64,000 nt of DNA from Monodelphis domestica (taxonomy: Eukaryota; Chordata; Mammalia; Didelphimorphia; Didelphidae), in the NCBI RefSeq assembly GCF_027887165.1, contig NC_077232.1, positions 57,675,788-57,739,787 on the forward strand. Direction: 5' to 3'. This document shows positions 11,100 through 22,446 of the stretch, piece after piece. How positions within the stretch are numbered: the stretch's first letter is position 1; every line of letters starts with the position of its first letter. The notes under the pieces are model-generated. The model did not search any database, was not told the origin of the DNA, and saw only the letters and a list, made by a program, of their open reading frames with translations. The translations under genes and the position numbers were made by a program.

Positions 11100-11820
11100 T
11101 AATATGGCTCTATAAATCTACTTGAAATTTTTGGTAGAAACTTCCAGACTTGTCATTCTACTGAAATAATTTTCAAGAATGGAAGGTCACCCCATGAAGC
11201 AAAAAGCCTTCCAGCTAGGACTTTTGTGGAGATCCTCAGATAGAACTTCCACCTAAGCATTTCTGCTTAATTTACACACAATCACTTTTAACCTCCCAGT
11301 AAGGAAGAGGAATGATCTCATAAAACATATTACATTCATAATGACCACTCTTGGTCCCCAAAAGGAGATGATGCACCTTCTTTGCAGAGACCGTGCGTAT
11401 GGAACATGGCATATACTATTAGTTTTGCTGAACTATTTTTAAAATACACAGACACATATATTATTCACTGTTGTATGAAGTAGCTTGATGGATATAGCAG
11501 TAGAGAAGGATATTATTCAGAAATAAAGATGTAGGAAAAACAAAATATATTAAAAAATTTTAATACTATTACTATCTAGCAATATTAGATAGTAATACTC
11601 CAACTAAATAGAATAAATAATTTAAATGGGCACTGCCAAGTAATAAAAGCCAGACCATTTCCTCACAAGCTTTTGAGTGGGATAAAAATGACCACCTACC
11701 CCTTATTGGAAATTATGAATCTGGAGTCATAAAATAAGAGAAAAAGAAGCAGTTGTTTATTCCTTTCATGAAAGGGACACTTCAATGAACTATAGAAGTA
11801 CAGATTGACTATGCAGAAGC
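11100..11820. other. No recognised feature
   Basis: Unassigned AT-rich DNA. Confidence 0.4.
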
Positions 11821-11823
11821 AGG

Positions 11824-11872
<49 letters not shown>

Positions 11873-11917
11873 AATCTATCTATCTATCTATCTATCAATC
11901 TATCTTATCTATCTACC
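11824..11917. repeat. (CTAT)n microsatellite
   Basis: A tetranucleotide CTAT array of about 94 bases with two CAAT interruptions and one slippage near 11905. It is likely to be polymorphic. Confidence 0.97.
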
Positions 11918-12050
11918 CTTAACACAAGCCCCCTCCTATCCCTGTCATGCCCCTCTTTGAGCCTTGACTTACAATCTAAAACACATGTACTCTAATCCTG
12001 ATCAGGAAACAGAAGAAGTGAAATTTTAACATCCTTTAAGAGATAAGGGG

Positions 12051-12263
12051 GTGGGGGTAGGGGGGCAGCTGGGTAGTTCAGTGGATTGAGAGCCAGGCCT
12101 AGAGACGGGAGGTCCTGGGTTCAAATTTGACTTCAGACACTTCCCAGCTGTGTGACCCTTAACCCTCATTGCCTAACCTTTACCACTCTTCTGCCTTGGA
12201 ACCAATACAACACAGTATTGATTCCAAGAGGGAAGGGAAGGGTTTTCATAATTAAAAAAAATA
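12051..12263 (+). mobile_element. Marsupial tRNA-type SINE (copy 2)
   Basis: A full-length head (GGGGCAGCTGGGTAGTTCAG), a GGTTCAAATTTGACTTCAGA B-box region, GGAACCAATACAACACAGTA and an A-rich tail. An ATAAGGGG direct repeat flanks it at 12043-12050 and 12264-12271. Confidence 0.9.
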
Positions 12264-12271
12264 ATAAGGGG

Positions 12272-13645
12272 AGCAACTGAATTTATTGCCCTTGAATGAG
12301 GGACCTTCTGTCTTTTATCAGTCTTTCCCAGGATTGTCCCAGAGTCTATAGATAAACAGTCACTAAAGGTCTTTGTAATTTAAAACAGAAACAAAATAGT
12401 CATCCTTTTTGGATTGAGCTAATTAGGGTGTTAACCAGAGTTTTCACAGCTTTCACCTAGAGAATATTTGGAGTATAGTCCTAAATCTTCACTTTGAGAA
12501 AGATAAACAGATATTTTATTTTACTCACTTTCTTGGTGCTTTATTTGTCCCAGCCAAGGTTCTGTAGGCTAGGAGAGATAACCAAATTTTCTTTTCTTTC
12601 TTTTCTTTACTAACTTAGCAAGGCATCTGCTGATTTTTGTAACTCCCATTGCTTTGTGACTTGATGAATCAGAATGATGGCTTTCCTATAGTTTGGACTG
12701 TGACTCTGCCTTGGAGCATAGGCATCTTTCTGTCTTCAAGTTCAGCTTCTGTTCTTGTGTAAATGAGTGTTGCTGCCAGGAAGATGAGTTGCTGATGTGA
12801 TGCCTCCAATTTGTTGCCTGTCATAATGGTATATCATCCTTCTTGCCCAACCCCTCCACCTTTCACCTTCATCCTGTGTTGGAAATTGTGTGTGGTTCTG
12901 ACTACATATAAAATATTTGCTTGTTATTGTGAAATCGAAAGCTATTTTGAATGGACATTTCCCTGGTTGTTCCTGTTAAAGCCCAGGGACATGGGTGGAG
13001 ATGGAAATTGGGGTGGTACTGGCATGAAATGATTAATTAAACCCAGTTGGTAATATCTTTCTCAGCCTTTCAAACAGGGAAAACTGATGGTGCATGGAAC
13101 AATCTGATGCTAAAACTTGGTTCAAGATGCCAATGGGGGCACATGCTTTGAAATGGAAAAGAAAGGGTTCAGGCACCACTTGAGATGTTCAGAGACAGAC
13201 TAAAAGCTGGCTATTTGAAGAGGTCAGGCCCAGATTGGAGCAGACTAGAACAGTAGATTCTTATCCAATAGAATACAAAATATTCAAGTTGGAGGAACAA
13301 GTAAAAGATTCATGTAGGGGAGACCTCATCATACAATTTGTAATAAGAATAGGAAAATGTGCCCTAGATTTGAGGGGAATAGATCACAAAGGGTTTCAAG
13401 AAAGAGTAAACAGGTTTTAATAGCCAAATATTTTGTAGAAAACATCACATCAGGAAAACAGTGAAGTCTCAAGAATGAAATTCTAAAGACACAAGTAGAA
13501 ATGATTCTGATGAGGAGAATAAAAGAGATGTTTAAAGAGACTATTGTAGGGGAAAATTGGCATGGTCAATTAAAAAGGTCATATATAGCAGAGATAAGCA
13601 GGACATTTCACATATGAGGAAGACAAAAGAATATAGTTCTGTATA
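12272..13645. other. No recognised feature
   Basis: About 1.4 kb with no repeat I can name. The frames at 12811-13032 and 13235-13420 show no domain. It could be unique sequence. Confidence 0.45.
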
Positions 13646-13649
13646 ATTT

Positions 13650-14700
13650 AGCTTCTTACTATAGCTTTTCAATCTTCTTACACCTTACTCTTTTCTATAT
13701 ATTTTGCAATTCAGTAACACTGACCTATTTTGCTTTTTCTTGATCAAGACACTCTACCTTCCTAATCTAAGCATTTTTCTTTTTGTCTTCTATGACTTTC
13801 TTTCCAAGATTTTTCTTCCTCTTTATCTCTTTCTCCTGGCTTCCCTAACTTCCTTTAAGTCTCAGTAAAAATTCTACTTCTTTAGGAAGACTTTCCTAGC
13901 CTTGCTTAATGCTAGGACTTCTCTGAGATTATTTTTTTCCTTTTAAAATTTAGACTATTTTCCCATGGATATGATTCATGATCTCCGCCCCCCCCCCACT
14001 CCTCCTTGCTGTTTCCTCCCCACTCCTGGAGCTGAGAAGCAGTTCCACTGGGTTATACATGTATCATTGTTCAAAACCTATTTCCATGTTATTCATATTT
14101 GCAGGAGAGTGATCTTTTAACATCAAAACCCTAATCATATCTATAAAGAACTATGTGATTGATCATATGTTTTCCTTCTGCTTTTCTTCTCCTACAGTTT
14201 TTCTCTGGATGTGGATAGCATTCTTTCTTATAAGTTCCTTTGGATTGTCCTGGTCATTGCATTGCTGCTAATAGAAAAGTCTACTACATTCGATTGTGCC
14301 ATAATGTATCAGTCTCTGTGTACAATGTTCTCCTGGTTCTCCTCCTTTAGCTCTGCATCAATTCTTGGAGGTCTTTCCAGTTCACACGGAATTCCTCCAG
14401 TTCATTATTCCTTTTAGCAGAATAATATTCCATCACCATCAGATACCACAATTGTTCAGCCATTCCCCAATCGAAGGACATCCCCTCATTTTCCAATTTT
14501 TGCCACCACAAAGAGTGCAGCTATGAATATTTTAGTACAAGTTTTTTTTCCTCATTACTATGAGATTATTTTCATTTTATCCTCTCTATATTTTGTTTGA
14601 AGATAGTTGTTTGTATCTACCCTCATGAGATTGTGAACTTCTTGAGAGCAGGGACTGTTTTTTAGTTATTTTAGTGCTATAGTTATTGACTTGACTCAAA
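13650..14700 (+). repeat. L2 LINE 3' end, interrupted by LINE-1
   Basis: The L2 3' region runs from about 13690 (TTCTTTAGGAAGACTTTCCT) to 13935 and resumes at 14573 with TTGTGAACTTCTTGAGAGCAGGGACTG. The gap is filled by the minus-strand LINE-1 at 13936-14560, so the L2 is older. Confidence 0.75.
13936..14560 (-). mobile_element. 5'-truncated LINE-1 (3' end only)
   Basis: The reverse complement matches the 3' end of the plus-strand LINE-1 copies at 42.2 and 60.1 kb: the last ORF2 codons (TGGTGGCAAAAATTG region) and the 3' UTR. The direct repeat TGAGATTATTTT at 13924-13935 and 14561-14572 is the target duplication. It is a short, dead insertion. Confidence 0.88.
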
Positions 14701-14829
14701 TATGAATTATCAATATGACCTGGAATTTTAAAAGTTTATCTGAAGCATAATTTTATTGGGAAAATCATAGTGTCCTACATAAGGGAAGTAGTAGATTTTT
14801 TTCCTACTTTTTTTCTCACCAGATTACAT

Positions 14830-15035
14830 CATATTTGGAGTGTGGGGATCAGTTCTACATCCCATATTTTAGGAAAGGCAGACTAACTAGGACATGTCAG
14901 AATGGTGAGAGAACTAGGAACCATGCTATAGAACAATTAATTTATGGAAGTGGGTGGTGCTTAACCGGGAGAAGATTTAACAGTGTCATGAGAGGTGTCT
15001 TCAAGGAGAGGCACTCTGACATAGTAAATTTATAG
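14830..15035 (+). repeat. CR1/L3-type LINE fragment
   Basis: Contains a GGATCAGTTCTACATCCCATATTTTAGGAAAGG segment typical of the CR1/L3 3' half, then a degraded 3' block. The small frame here reads through the fossil by chance. Confidence 0.55.
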
Positions 15036-15172
15036 TCAGGGTTTAATTTCTATCTCATACAGTTATTAGTTGTTTTTTGGACAAATATCAACCTCTCTGA
15101 GCCACAGTTTCCTCATCTTTAAAATGAAGAAATGACCCTCTAAGATACCTCTCAGTCATGAATCTCTGAGGT
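15036..15172 (+). repeat. MIR / CORE-SINE fragment
   Basis: GAGCCACAGTTTCCTCATCT and TAAAATGAAGAAATGA are diverged MIR core motifs. Confidence 0.55.
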
Positions 15173-15345
15173 CTTGATTAAGGATTATACTAGATTTTCT
15201 TGGTCCCACAGGGCAGAATTAGGTATATTAGGGAAAGTTTCAAAGAAGTAGATTAAGCTTTTAAGGAAGAAAAACTTTCTAATAATTAAGGCTACTCCAA
15301 AAATGGAATGTTTTGCCTTAAAGGATAATTGTTGTACCCTTTGCT

Positions 15346-15446
15346 TCTTAAAAAAAGAAGGAAAGAAGGAGAAGGAAAGAAGGGAGGAAAGAAGAAAGGC
15401 AGGAAGGTAGGAAAGAAGGGAGGGAGAAAGGAAGGAAGGAGGGAGA
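15346..15446 (+). repeat. Purine-only GGAA/GAAA-rich tract
   Basis: About 100 bases of almost pure A and G on the plus strand (GAAGG/GAAAG units). It can adopt triplex-type structures. The open frames over it on both strands are artefacts. Confidence 0.9.
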
Positions 15447-15449
15447 ACT

Positions 15450-16055
15450 GTGGAATTAGAGAAGAATTGACCAAAAAAAAATCCCTCAGATGTTCACATT
15501 GTTTATTCTTATTCAAGTCGTCATGCAAAGTTTAGAAATTATTTACAGGGATACAAATACAAAGAATGAAACAATTTCTACTAATAATGAGCTCACTGTC
15601 TAGTGGGAGCCTTTATATATAGGATTAATATAACTCTAAAATGTGGTCCATTAGACAGCAAAATAAAATAAAATTCAGCAGGATAGTCTGATATTTAGTT
15701 TTCCTGCCCAATATTGTTACAAATAAAACTAGGAAACAGGTTTCCCTAGATATTTTATTATTTGGACAGTTCATTCCCTAGAGTTCAAATAGTTCTGGGC
15801 ACTTAGATGTTGTAGATGGATAATTTAATATTGAAACAAAGTCTGATCTACAACTGGAACCTAAAAACTATATTATGGCTAATAGGAGGTTGGATCCAAA
15901 TTACATGGGACAGGAAGGTTACTTCTTAATCTGGGAGAGTTCTGAGTCTAATCTAATCTAGTCTCTTTCATTCTAATCTTGTGAATGATAGTTTTGTTTT
16001 TCTGCACGTATATGAATACTGAAGTATGTGATGACAATATATATGTAACTGCAGG
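15450..16055. other. Mostly unassigned
   Basis: Nothing firm. 15545-15610 looks like the old repeat class seen at 9595. Confidence 0.4.
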
Positions 16056-16059
16056 TCAT

Positions 16060-16180
16060 GAGAATATGAACTCCTCAAAAGCAGGACCCACTCTTTGCCT
16101 TACTTTGTATTTATTCCCAGTGCTTAGTACAGTGCCTGGCACACAGTAGGCTCTTAATGATTGCTTATTGATAGAATGAC
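16060..16180 (+). repeat. L2 3' terminal fragment
   Basis: GAACTCCTCAAAAGCAGGAC, CCCAGTGCTTAGTACAGTGC and CTTAATGATTGCTTATTGAT are the usual L2 3' terminal series. Confidence 0.65.
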
Positions 16181-16204
16181 TCATTTTGTACTTAATAATA
16201 GGAT

Positions 16205-16335
16205 GTAGACTCTTAGGGCTAGAAGAGAGACTTTAGTGATCTTTCATGTTACCTAGCTTTCTTTCTCTTTTCTGGGCTAGAAGCGACTTCAGAGATCATG
16301 TGTTTTTTAGCTTTCTTTCTCTTCTCTGGAGATCA
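16205..16335. repeat. Imperfect tandem duplication, period about 60 bp
   Basis: GGGCTAGAAG and TAGCTTTCTTTCTCTT each occur twice, about 60 bases apart. This is a local duplication within a MIR-like minus-strand segment whose other end may lie at 16560-16680 (AACTTGCCCATAGTCACACA). Confidence 0.6.
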
Positions 16336-16689
16336 AGAAGAGGCAGTATGACAAAGTAAACTTATAGATCTTTGCCAGCTAAATATACTTACAACATTGT
16401 TATTTCCTTGGAAGTGTCTTATAATACAAAAATACCTATTCTTTTGGTCTGTGGGATTTGGTGATGTTTTAGTCAAGTTTTTTTAGTCAAGTTTTATTTT
16501 CTCCAAATCAATCTAGACTTCAATGTTCCTTAAAAAAAACTTTAATATTTAAAAAAAGACCTTTAATACTGAAGAGACTTACAGTTAATCAACTTGCCCA
16601 TAGTCACACAAAGCAAGGATAGATCACAGATCTCATGACCCTTAATCTAACAGTTTCTGTTACGCCAAACTCTTCTCTACCAAAGGAAA

Positions 16690-17410
16690 GTAGAAGCATT
16701 AGAGTTCATGTTTTACATCTGTAGTTAAGATCTCTGAAATTATACAGAAAAGGCCCCAAGATTCATTTCTTTAGGATCTCTTGCAACTTCAATGACACCT
16801 GAAATGGAAACCAGTGTTTGGGCAGCTGATCCAATTCCTTTCCGTTTCTCTTTCAGTCAATAGAAAGCTTGACTACATTTAATTGCTGTAGCAAGGGAGT
16901 TAGGATGACAATTGGGGCAGGGCTAAAAGAGACACACACAAACAGGGAGAATGAGCCTCTTATTAATGGTACCTCCTTCTGCTAGGCAAGGTTCTCCTTG
17001 GAAATTTTCCTTAAATAAAGAGTACTGCAATTAGAGCCCAGAGAGAAGAAATAATTTCCCCAAACAATTTTACTGTGGACAATAATATTGCCCCATGAAA
17101 TGTCATTTTGCAATAATTCCTGGCATATCCTCTTTCACAAATGACATGTCACACATGCCCCATCTCTATATCTTAATGGGCTTTTTACATGGTTTGAGTA
17201 ATTAACACAATAGCCTTGGGGAACTCAAGACTTGGAAGCAAAAACCCAATTTCTACTTATTGAAGTAATATGTTGCTTGTCACGTAGATTTTTAGGTAGC
17301 TATTTAAATTGTCAGATTAGAGGCAACATACAATTTGAAACACTACGTCCTTTTTCTTGATTCCTTTCCCTTGCTGGGACCTAGGGTTGCTAAGCAGTGG
17401 CTTGTATACT
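16690..17410. other. No recognised feature
   Basis: Unassigned. Confidence 0.4.
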
Positions 17411-17411
17411 G

Positions 17412-17480
17412 TGAGTAGCTAACACATATAACAATGAGTTCCTTCCAAACTCCTCAGGAGTTTGGAGCAGGCCCCAGACA
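17412..17480 (+). repeat. Short direct repeat with internal palindrome, copy A
   Basis: This segment (GTGAGTAGCTAACACATATAACAATGA... to CAGGCCCCAGACAT) recurs in slightly shorter form at 19849-19910. It contains CCAAACTCCT-C-AGGAGTTTGG, a perfect 10-bp-arm palindrome with one central base. Confidence 0.75.
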
Positions 17481-17541
17481 TGGAACAGGGTATATGCTTC
17501 TGAATCAGGTTGTTGGAACTTGTTCTTTTGAAGCTACTTTT

Positions 17542-17666
17542 TTTTTTATTGGAATTTTTTATTTAATTAATTAATTTAGAATATTTTTCCATGGTTACAT
17601 GATTCATGTTCTTTCCCTTCCTTTTCCCCCTCCCCCCAGCCAATGCCCAATTCCACTGGGTTTTGC
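17542..17666 (-). mobile_element. Very short LINE-1 3' end insertion
   Basis: Only about 125 bases of the LINE-1 3' UTR (TTCCATGGTTACATGATTCATG). A direct repeat TTGAAGCTACTTTT at 17528-17541 and 17667-17680 marks it as a genuine, severely 5'-truncated insertion. Confidence 0.85.
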
Positions 17667-17929
17667 TTGAAGCTACTTTTGATTACTTGATATAACTAAT
17701 AAAGTCTATGTCCACATGGCTGTTGATAAGGCTGTTTATACAGTCATCGTAACTTGGAGGAAGGGCACTAGAGTAGCAAGTGATATTTGTTGAACTGCAG
17801 ATCCATTTTAGATGACAACCAAAATTCTTCAGGGTGGAAAGGATCCACCAAAGCAGAGCCAAGAGATTGATGTGACATTAAGACTGGTTATAGGTGATGA
17901 TGAGAGGGAGTAGATCATAAATAAAGATC

Positions 17930-18060
17930 ATCATCCATCCTGAAGAGCTTTGCGTTCAAGTCCCAGCTCTGCTGCTAACCAGTTGTATGACCTGCACTTT
18001 GTTGAGAATTTACAGAATTTCAGAACTGAAAGGTACCTCAGAGATCATTTAGACATCTAG
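17930..18060 (+). repeat. MIR-like fragments
   Basis: GCGTTCAAGTCCCAGCTCTG followed by ACCAGTTGTATGACC is a MIR head and B-box. AGAACTGAAAGGTACCTCAGAGA begins a second MIR-class piece. Confidence 0.5.
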
Positions 18061-18154
18061 TTCAACTAATACCAGATTTCACCTCCAACAAGAATTCTTA
18101 ACATTTTTGTGTCATAGACACAAATAAGGATTTGTTTGCATGTGGTAACCCCTA

Positions 18155-18265
18155 TTAGAATGTGAGCTCCTTGAGAACAGGATTGTTTTTGGTTTTTCTT
18201 TTTATATCCCACATTTAGTACAGTGTCTGACAAATAATAGTTGCTTAATAAATGTTTATTGACTT
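18155..18265 (+). repeat. L2 3' terminal fragment
   Basis: GTGAGCTCCTTGAGAACAGG and GCTTAATAAATGTTTATTGA are L2 3' motifs. Confidence 0.65.
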
Positions 18266-18269
18266 GGCT

Positions 18270-19555
18270 GTCTAATGAGGTCCCAGGTAATAGAGAATGC
18301 ACAATATTCTGTACCTGGCAGCATTCCAAGGGCAAATTTGATGAGCCTGCTTCTGGAAATGAGTGATGGAAGGATCCTTCCCCTCACAGGTGAATCTCCT
18401 ACTAGCAACACACTGGAGATCTAAAATGAAAATCAAAAGCTAGCTGAGGAGGTATTCATAAGCTATCCAACACTCTTTGACCCTGTCTGTAACTCTGATA
18501 GGAGAACTTATAACATATGTATATTTAGTGAAGCAAATAAGAAAAGCAATGGAAAGCCAAACCTGAAATACAAAGGAAAGAACTGATCTGCGGAGGTGGC
18601 CAAATATCAGATGAATCATTATCTATGTTTTCCTTTAGCTCTGTGCTTCCTGGAGTCTTTTGTGCTCAGACTGAGGGATCTGGGCTCTTCCTTGTCACTA
18701 TTAATTTCAATAAACAATAAAGTCACCTCTAAACTGTTAAAAAACTTATCCTTTAACTATTTCCTTTCAGCTTATTTTATGGTGATAAAAACATTTTAAT
18801 TGGATGCTGAGCCTAAATTGAATATGCATACAAAAGTCTTGAGTATATATAATCTCTCTTTCACCTGATGGCTTTCAAAGTGTAAGGAAGAAATGTTATG
18901 TGCACCCAGAAGGTTAGATAACAGTAACAGCAGGAGGTGCTATGTCCACTTAATACCTTTACTCAGGCTTCCATGTGGCCATAGATGCATGGCACTATAG
19001 TTTCTTTAGTTCCTATTTTGTGATGTAAAGTGAATTCCATCTGAGATGGAACAGATAAAATTATAACTTTATAATCTCCAAAAGCTTATGAATCACCAGA
19101 AATTCAGTATCTGGAGTTTATTTCAAGATCTGCCAGTAGCCACAATAACTGAATCTAGGGATAAGCTAAAGGACCAATCCATTTGACCAGAGCAACAATG
19201 AACCTACATGGCAACTGGTTATGTCTAATCTAGAAGTGATTTTGGTGAAATGAATATTTGTGAACCATCATTTTAAATTTGAGTCCATTATCCCCAGGAA
19301 CCAACATGATGGAAGAGAATGTGCTCCCAGTTTGGGAAGTTATACTTTCAGTGTTGATATATGTAGTCAGGAAATATCCCATTTGTAAACTGTAGTTGAT
19401 GTTAATTAATATTCAGGAGAGATCAAATGGTCAAATTAATATTGGGATGATATTAGCTGTTGATTGATATGGAGGTAACACAATAGATGGAATTTTGTGA
19501 GCAACAGTAATAGAGAAACCATGCTTTTGCTTGTCAAGGTTACCTGTTGGAGATA
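18270..19555. other. No recognised feature
   Basis: About 1.3 kb without a repeat or exon I can support. Confidence 0.4.
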
Positions 19556-19629
19556 TCTCAAAGAAGGGAGAAGCATCTAGCTATGCTCAAGGAATGCAAC
19601 CTACTAGTCTGAATATGGGTTAGGGGCAC

Positions 19630-19800
19630 AGATTCCAGAGCCAAATAATGCATTAAGCACCTACTGTGTCCAAGGTACCATGCCTCTGAGGATACAATGA
19701 AAGAAAGAAAATCATCTTTGGCCTCTAGCAGATCACATTTTTTAGGCAGGGTGTAAGGAGTGGGGGGAAGAGAGGATATAATGTGCATGCAGTTAAAAAA
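19630..19800 (+). repeat. Old interspersed repeat piece
   Basis: TAATGCATTAAGCACCTACT, a GTACCATGCCTCTGAGGATA block and an A-rich run belong to the same unnamed class as 9595-9715. Confidence 0.5.
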
Positions 19801-19801
19801 C

Positions 19802-19804
<3 letters not shown>

Positions 19805-19846
<42 letters not shown>
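19805..19846. repeat. (TA)n microsatellite
   Basis: About 40 bases of alternating T and A, self-complementary. Confidence 0.97.
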
Positions 19847-19848
<2 letters not shown>

Positions 19849-19910
19849 GTGAGTAGTACATATAACAATTAATTCCTTCCTGAGGAGTTTGGAGCAGGCC
19901 CCAGACATAT
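19849..19910 (+). repeat. Short direct repeat, copy B
   Basis: Matches 17412-17480 but lacks the left half of the palindrome (TTCCTTCCTGAGGAGTTTGG instead of the full arms). It lies directly after the TA microsatellite and is followed by another short TA run. Confidence 0.75.
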
Positions 19911-19911
19911 A

Positions 19912-21984
19912 TATATTGCAAGACTCTCTGGTCTTTCTCTTCCAATTTACACTTGCCCTGACAGGTTATCTAAGAGAAAGATGACTGTTTCTCCCCACCC
20001 CCCCACCCCAGGATTTTAAGAGAAACTCTGAGAGGATGCAGAGGGAAGTGATTGTCTATTGCTAGGTCTGGTCTCCAGCATATTGAGTAGATTCCCTGTA
20101 AGGAAATTTTGTCAAGATATAGAAAAGAGTTACATTTGAGTTGCAATTTACATAATTGGAAGGAATTTCTGAATCAATGCAATCATTGGATCTCAAAATA
20201 TCTTAGTTAAATGTAAATTGTTATTTAAAAATTTTAGGTAGTTATGCTGATGTTCAGTGTTAAGTTTTGAACTAAAATGTAATGTTAAAAGGATAAAAGT
20301 TGCTTTGAAACATTTTTCTTTTAAAAGGAAAAAAGGGAAGATGCATTTTGGTTAAAATGAATTGTTTAACTAGAAGGAATGGTGGGTTAGCATTGTACAT
20401 GAAAGATTGTACCTGTGTGGAGATCCATAAACTTGATGAAGATAAAGAATGATGAAAACTATTTGGATGAAGACCAAAGGAAGAGGAAACATAAGCAAAA
20501 TAATGAAGAGAAAGTACTATTGGCCACAAAACCAATTCACAAAAATGGATCATTTTGTTTCTGATATAGATAACAAAGCAGATTGGAGATCAAACAAGAC
20601 TATGGCTATGGACATGTACTACCCATATATTTGTTTGTCCCTGTAGTTTAATTTTTTTCAACCCAGTAATATGTTTACTTAAATAATGCCCACTGTCTTT
20701 GTAAAGGAGCCATGCATACTTAAAAATGGTTTTTGTTTAGATTAACAAAGTGATAAATCATGACACAGTGTTGGGTTTTTGTTTTTTTGTTTTTCAACAT
20801 TAAATTAATTTGCTAAGAGGACCTAAAAACAATTCAAACTTACACAGTATTTTCCAGTTTATAAAGTAATTTCCTCACAGTGGCAGCATGAATAAAGCAA
20901 TAGAAATATTAACTTCACTTTTAAAATGTAGAAAACAAAATACAATGAATTTCAGTGAATTGCTCACATCTGTTTCTGTTAATAACAGTTAATTAAACAA
21001 ATTATAAGATTAACTACAGAAATGTCAATATAGAAAAAACAAATATACTTATTGTTGATAGAAATTAGCCAAATTTTTCTAAATTGTTGCTGTCTAAGAT
21101 CCATTATCTTTCCCTTTCATCTGGTAAATGAATATCTGAACGTGCTTGATCATAAAACCAATTGGGGACCCTTGACCAAGGCACTTTAAAATGTAGAAAG
21201 TTTCCTTAGTCCTAAATGACTATCCATATCTGGTCTTTTTCTTTGCAAATTTTTAAAATCGAAAGCAGTGGTGTCAAGTTAAAAAAGAAACAGAGCTCTA
21301 CCAGGTCACATATTGACCTAGAAAACCACAAATTAACATTTTCTGTGTTGTATTTTTATTTTGTTAAACACTTTCCAACTATAGTTTTAAATAATTTAGG
21401 GTTCATTAAGAAATTTTGACACTCTCATGGACTGCATGTTTGAGACTTCAGACTTAAAGGAAGGGAAATGTTTTTTGAATGAGGTTTATGACTGATTACT
21501 TCCAACATAGAGAGAATAAGGAAAGTCTCAGAAGTTGTTGTCAAGGAAGCAGGTATCATAGATATTGTCATCCTTGCCCAACCTTGAGTTGTGCTCCATG
21601 CCTAAGACCTTAGTAAGCTTTCAGTATAGCTTGATGTACAGGATTTTCCCTAAGGATACATATAACAAGGCAGCACAAACACAGATATAGACAAAGATGC
21701 TCTGATAGCCAGCTTCTAGAATAAACTATCTTGCCACAAAATGTACTCAACTGGTTTTCTGGTTCTCCCTCCTTCTGACACATAATTTCATAGCAACAAC
21801 ATAAGACAATCAGTTTAGAAGCATCATACCAAAGATCTTGATATGCCTCCATTGTAAACTTTGCCTACAGGAAGTTTAGAGTGGGGGAAAAGGCTGACAT
21901 CATCATTAGAGCTATTGTTCTGCTGCTCATAGCTCAGAAATCCTACCTTTCTGGTACTGGCAGCATCTGAGATCCTGAAGAGTA
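19912..21984. other. No recognised feature
   Basis: About 2 kb, AT-rich. Open frames near 20272-20646 run on both strands through the same bases. A lysine-rich reading near 20440-20530 is not a family I recognise. No exon is supported. Confidence 0.4.
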
Positions 21985-22446
21985 CAGTCATCCCTCACTA
22001 TATCACATTTCACTTGTTGTGGCTTCACTGTATAACAGTTTAAAAAAATCTAATTCTGTATCTTGGAATTTTCACTATATCATGGGATTTTGCAGATGAA
22101 TACCATACTGTACACAATGGAAATGCAGTATGCCACTACTGCTTGTGCAAGTTTGCCAATTTGAGATTGTACATGGCTGAGTGCAAAGCAGGTGTTTCTG
22201 TATTGGTTAATGGAATGGAAGGCAACCAACCATAGTGCTGTGTTTTGTATTCTGGGTGCTGATTGGCTCAGTGTTTATAAGAGTAGGGAAAAGGTTTACA
22301 GGAGAGTGGGAAGTGTTTATAAAGCCTTAATAAATATATATATATACATATATAATAAAATAAATATAATGCCACTACTTTGCCAATTTCGACCTATCAT
22401 GGGGGGTCCCTGGAACATAACCCCTGCAATAAGTGAGGGATCACTA
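21985..22446 (+). mobile_element. Tigger/pogo-type Tc1-mariner non-autonomous element
   Basis: The left end CAGTCATCCCTCACTATATC and the right end ATAAGTGAGGGATCACTA are inverted copies. The inner right side has GGGGGGTCCCTGGAACATAA, a Tigger-like subterminal motif. TA lies immediately before the left end; the right TA is degraded. The 462-bp interior has no transposase. The frame at 22192-22464 is chance. Confidence 0.7.

Noticed and set aside
11824..11917. CTAT array considered as a CRISPR-like array
   Set aside because: Simple tetranucleotide repeat with no unique spacers in a vertebrate genome.
15292..15535. Long frames over 15.3-15.5 kb
   Set aside because: They are translations of a purine-only tract: Lys/Gly/Arg on one strand and Phe/Pro/Ser on the other.
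20440..20650. Lys/Asp-rich reading that looks like an exon fragment
   Set aside because: Short, broken by stops in the most protein-like frame, with no matching family or splice sites.
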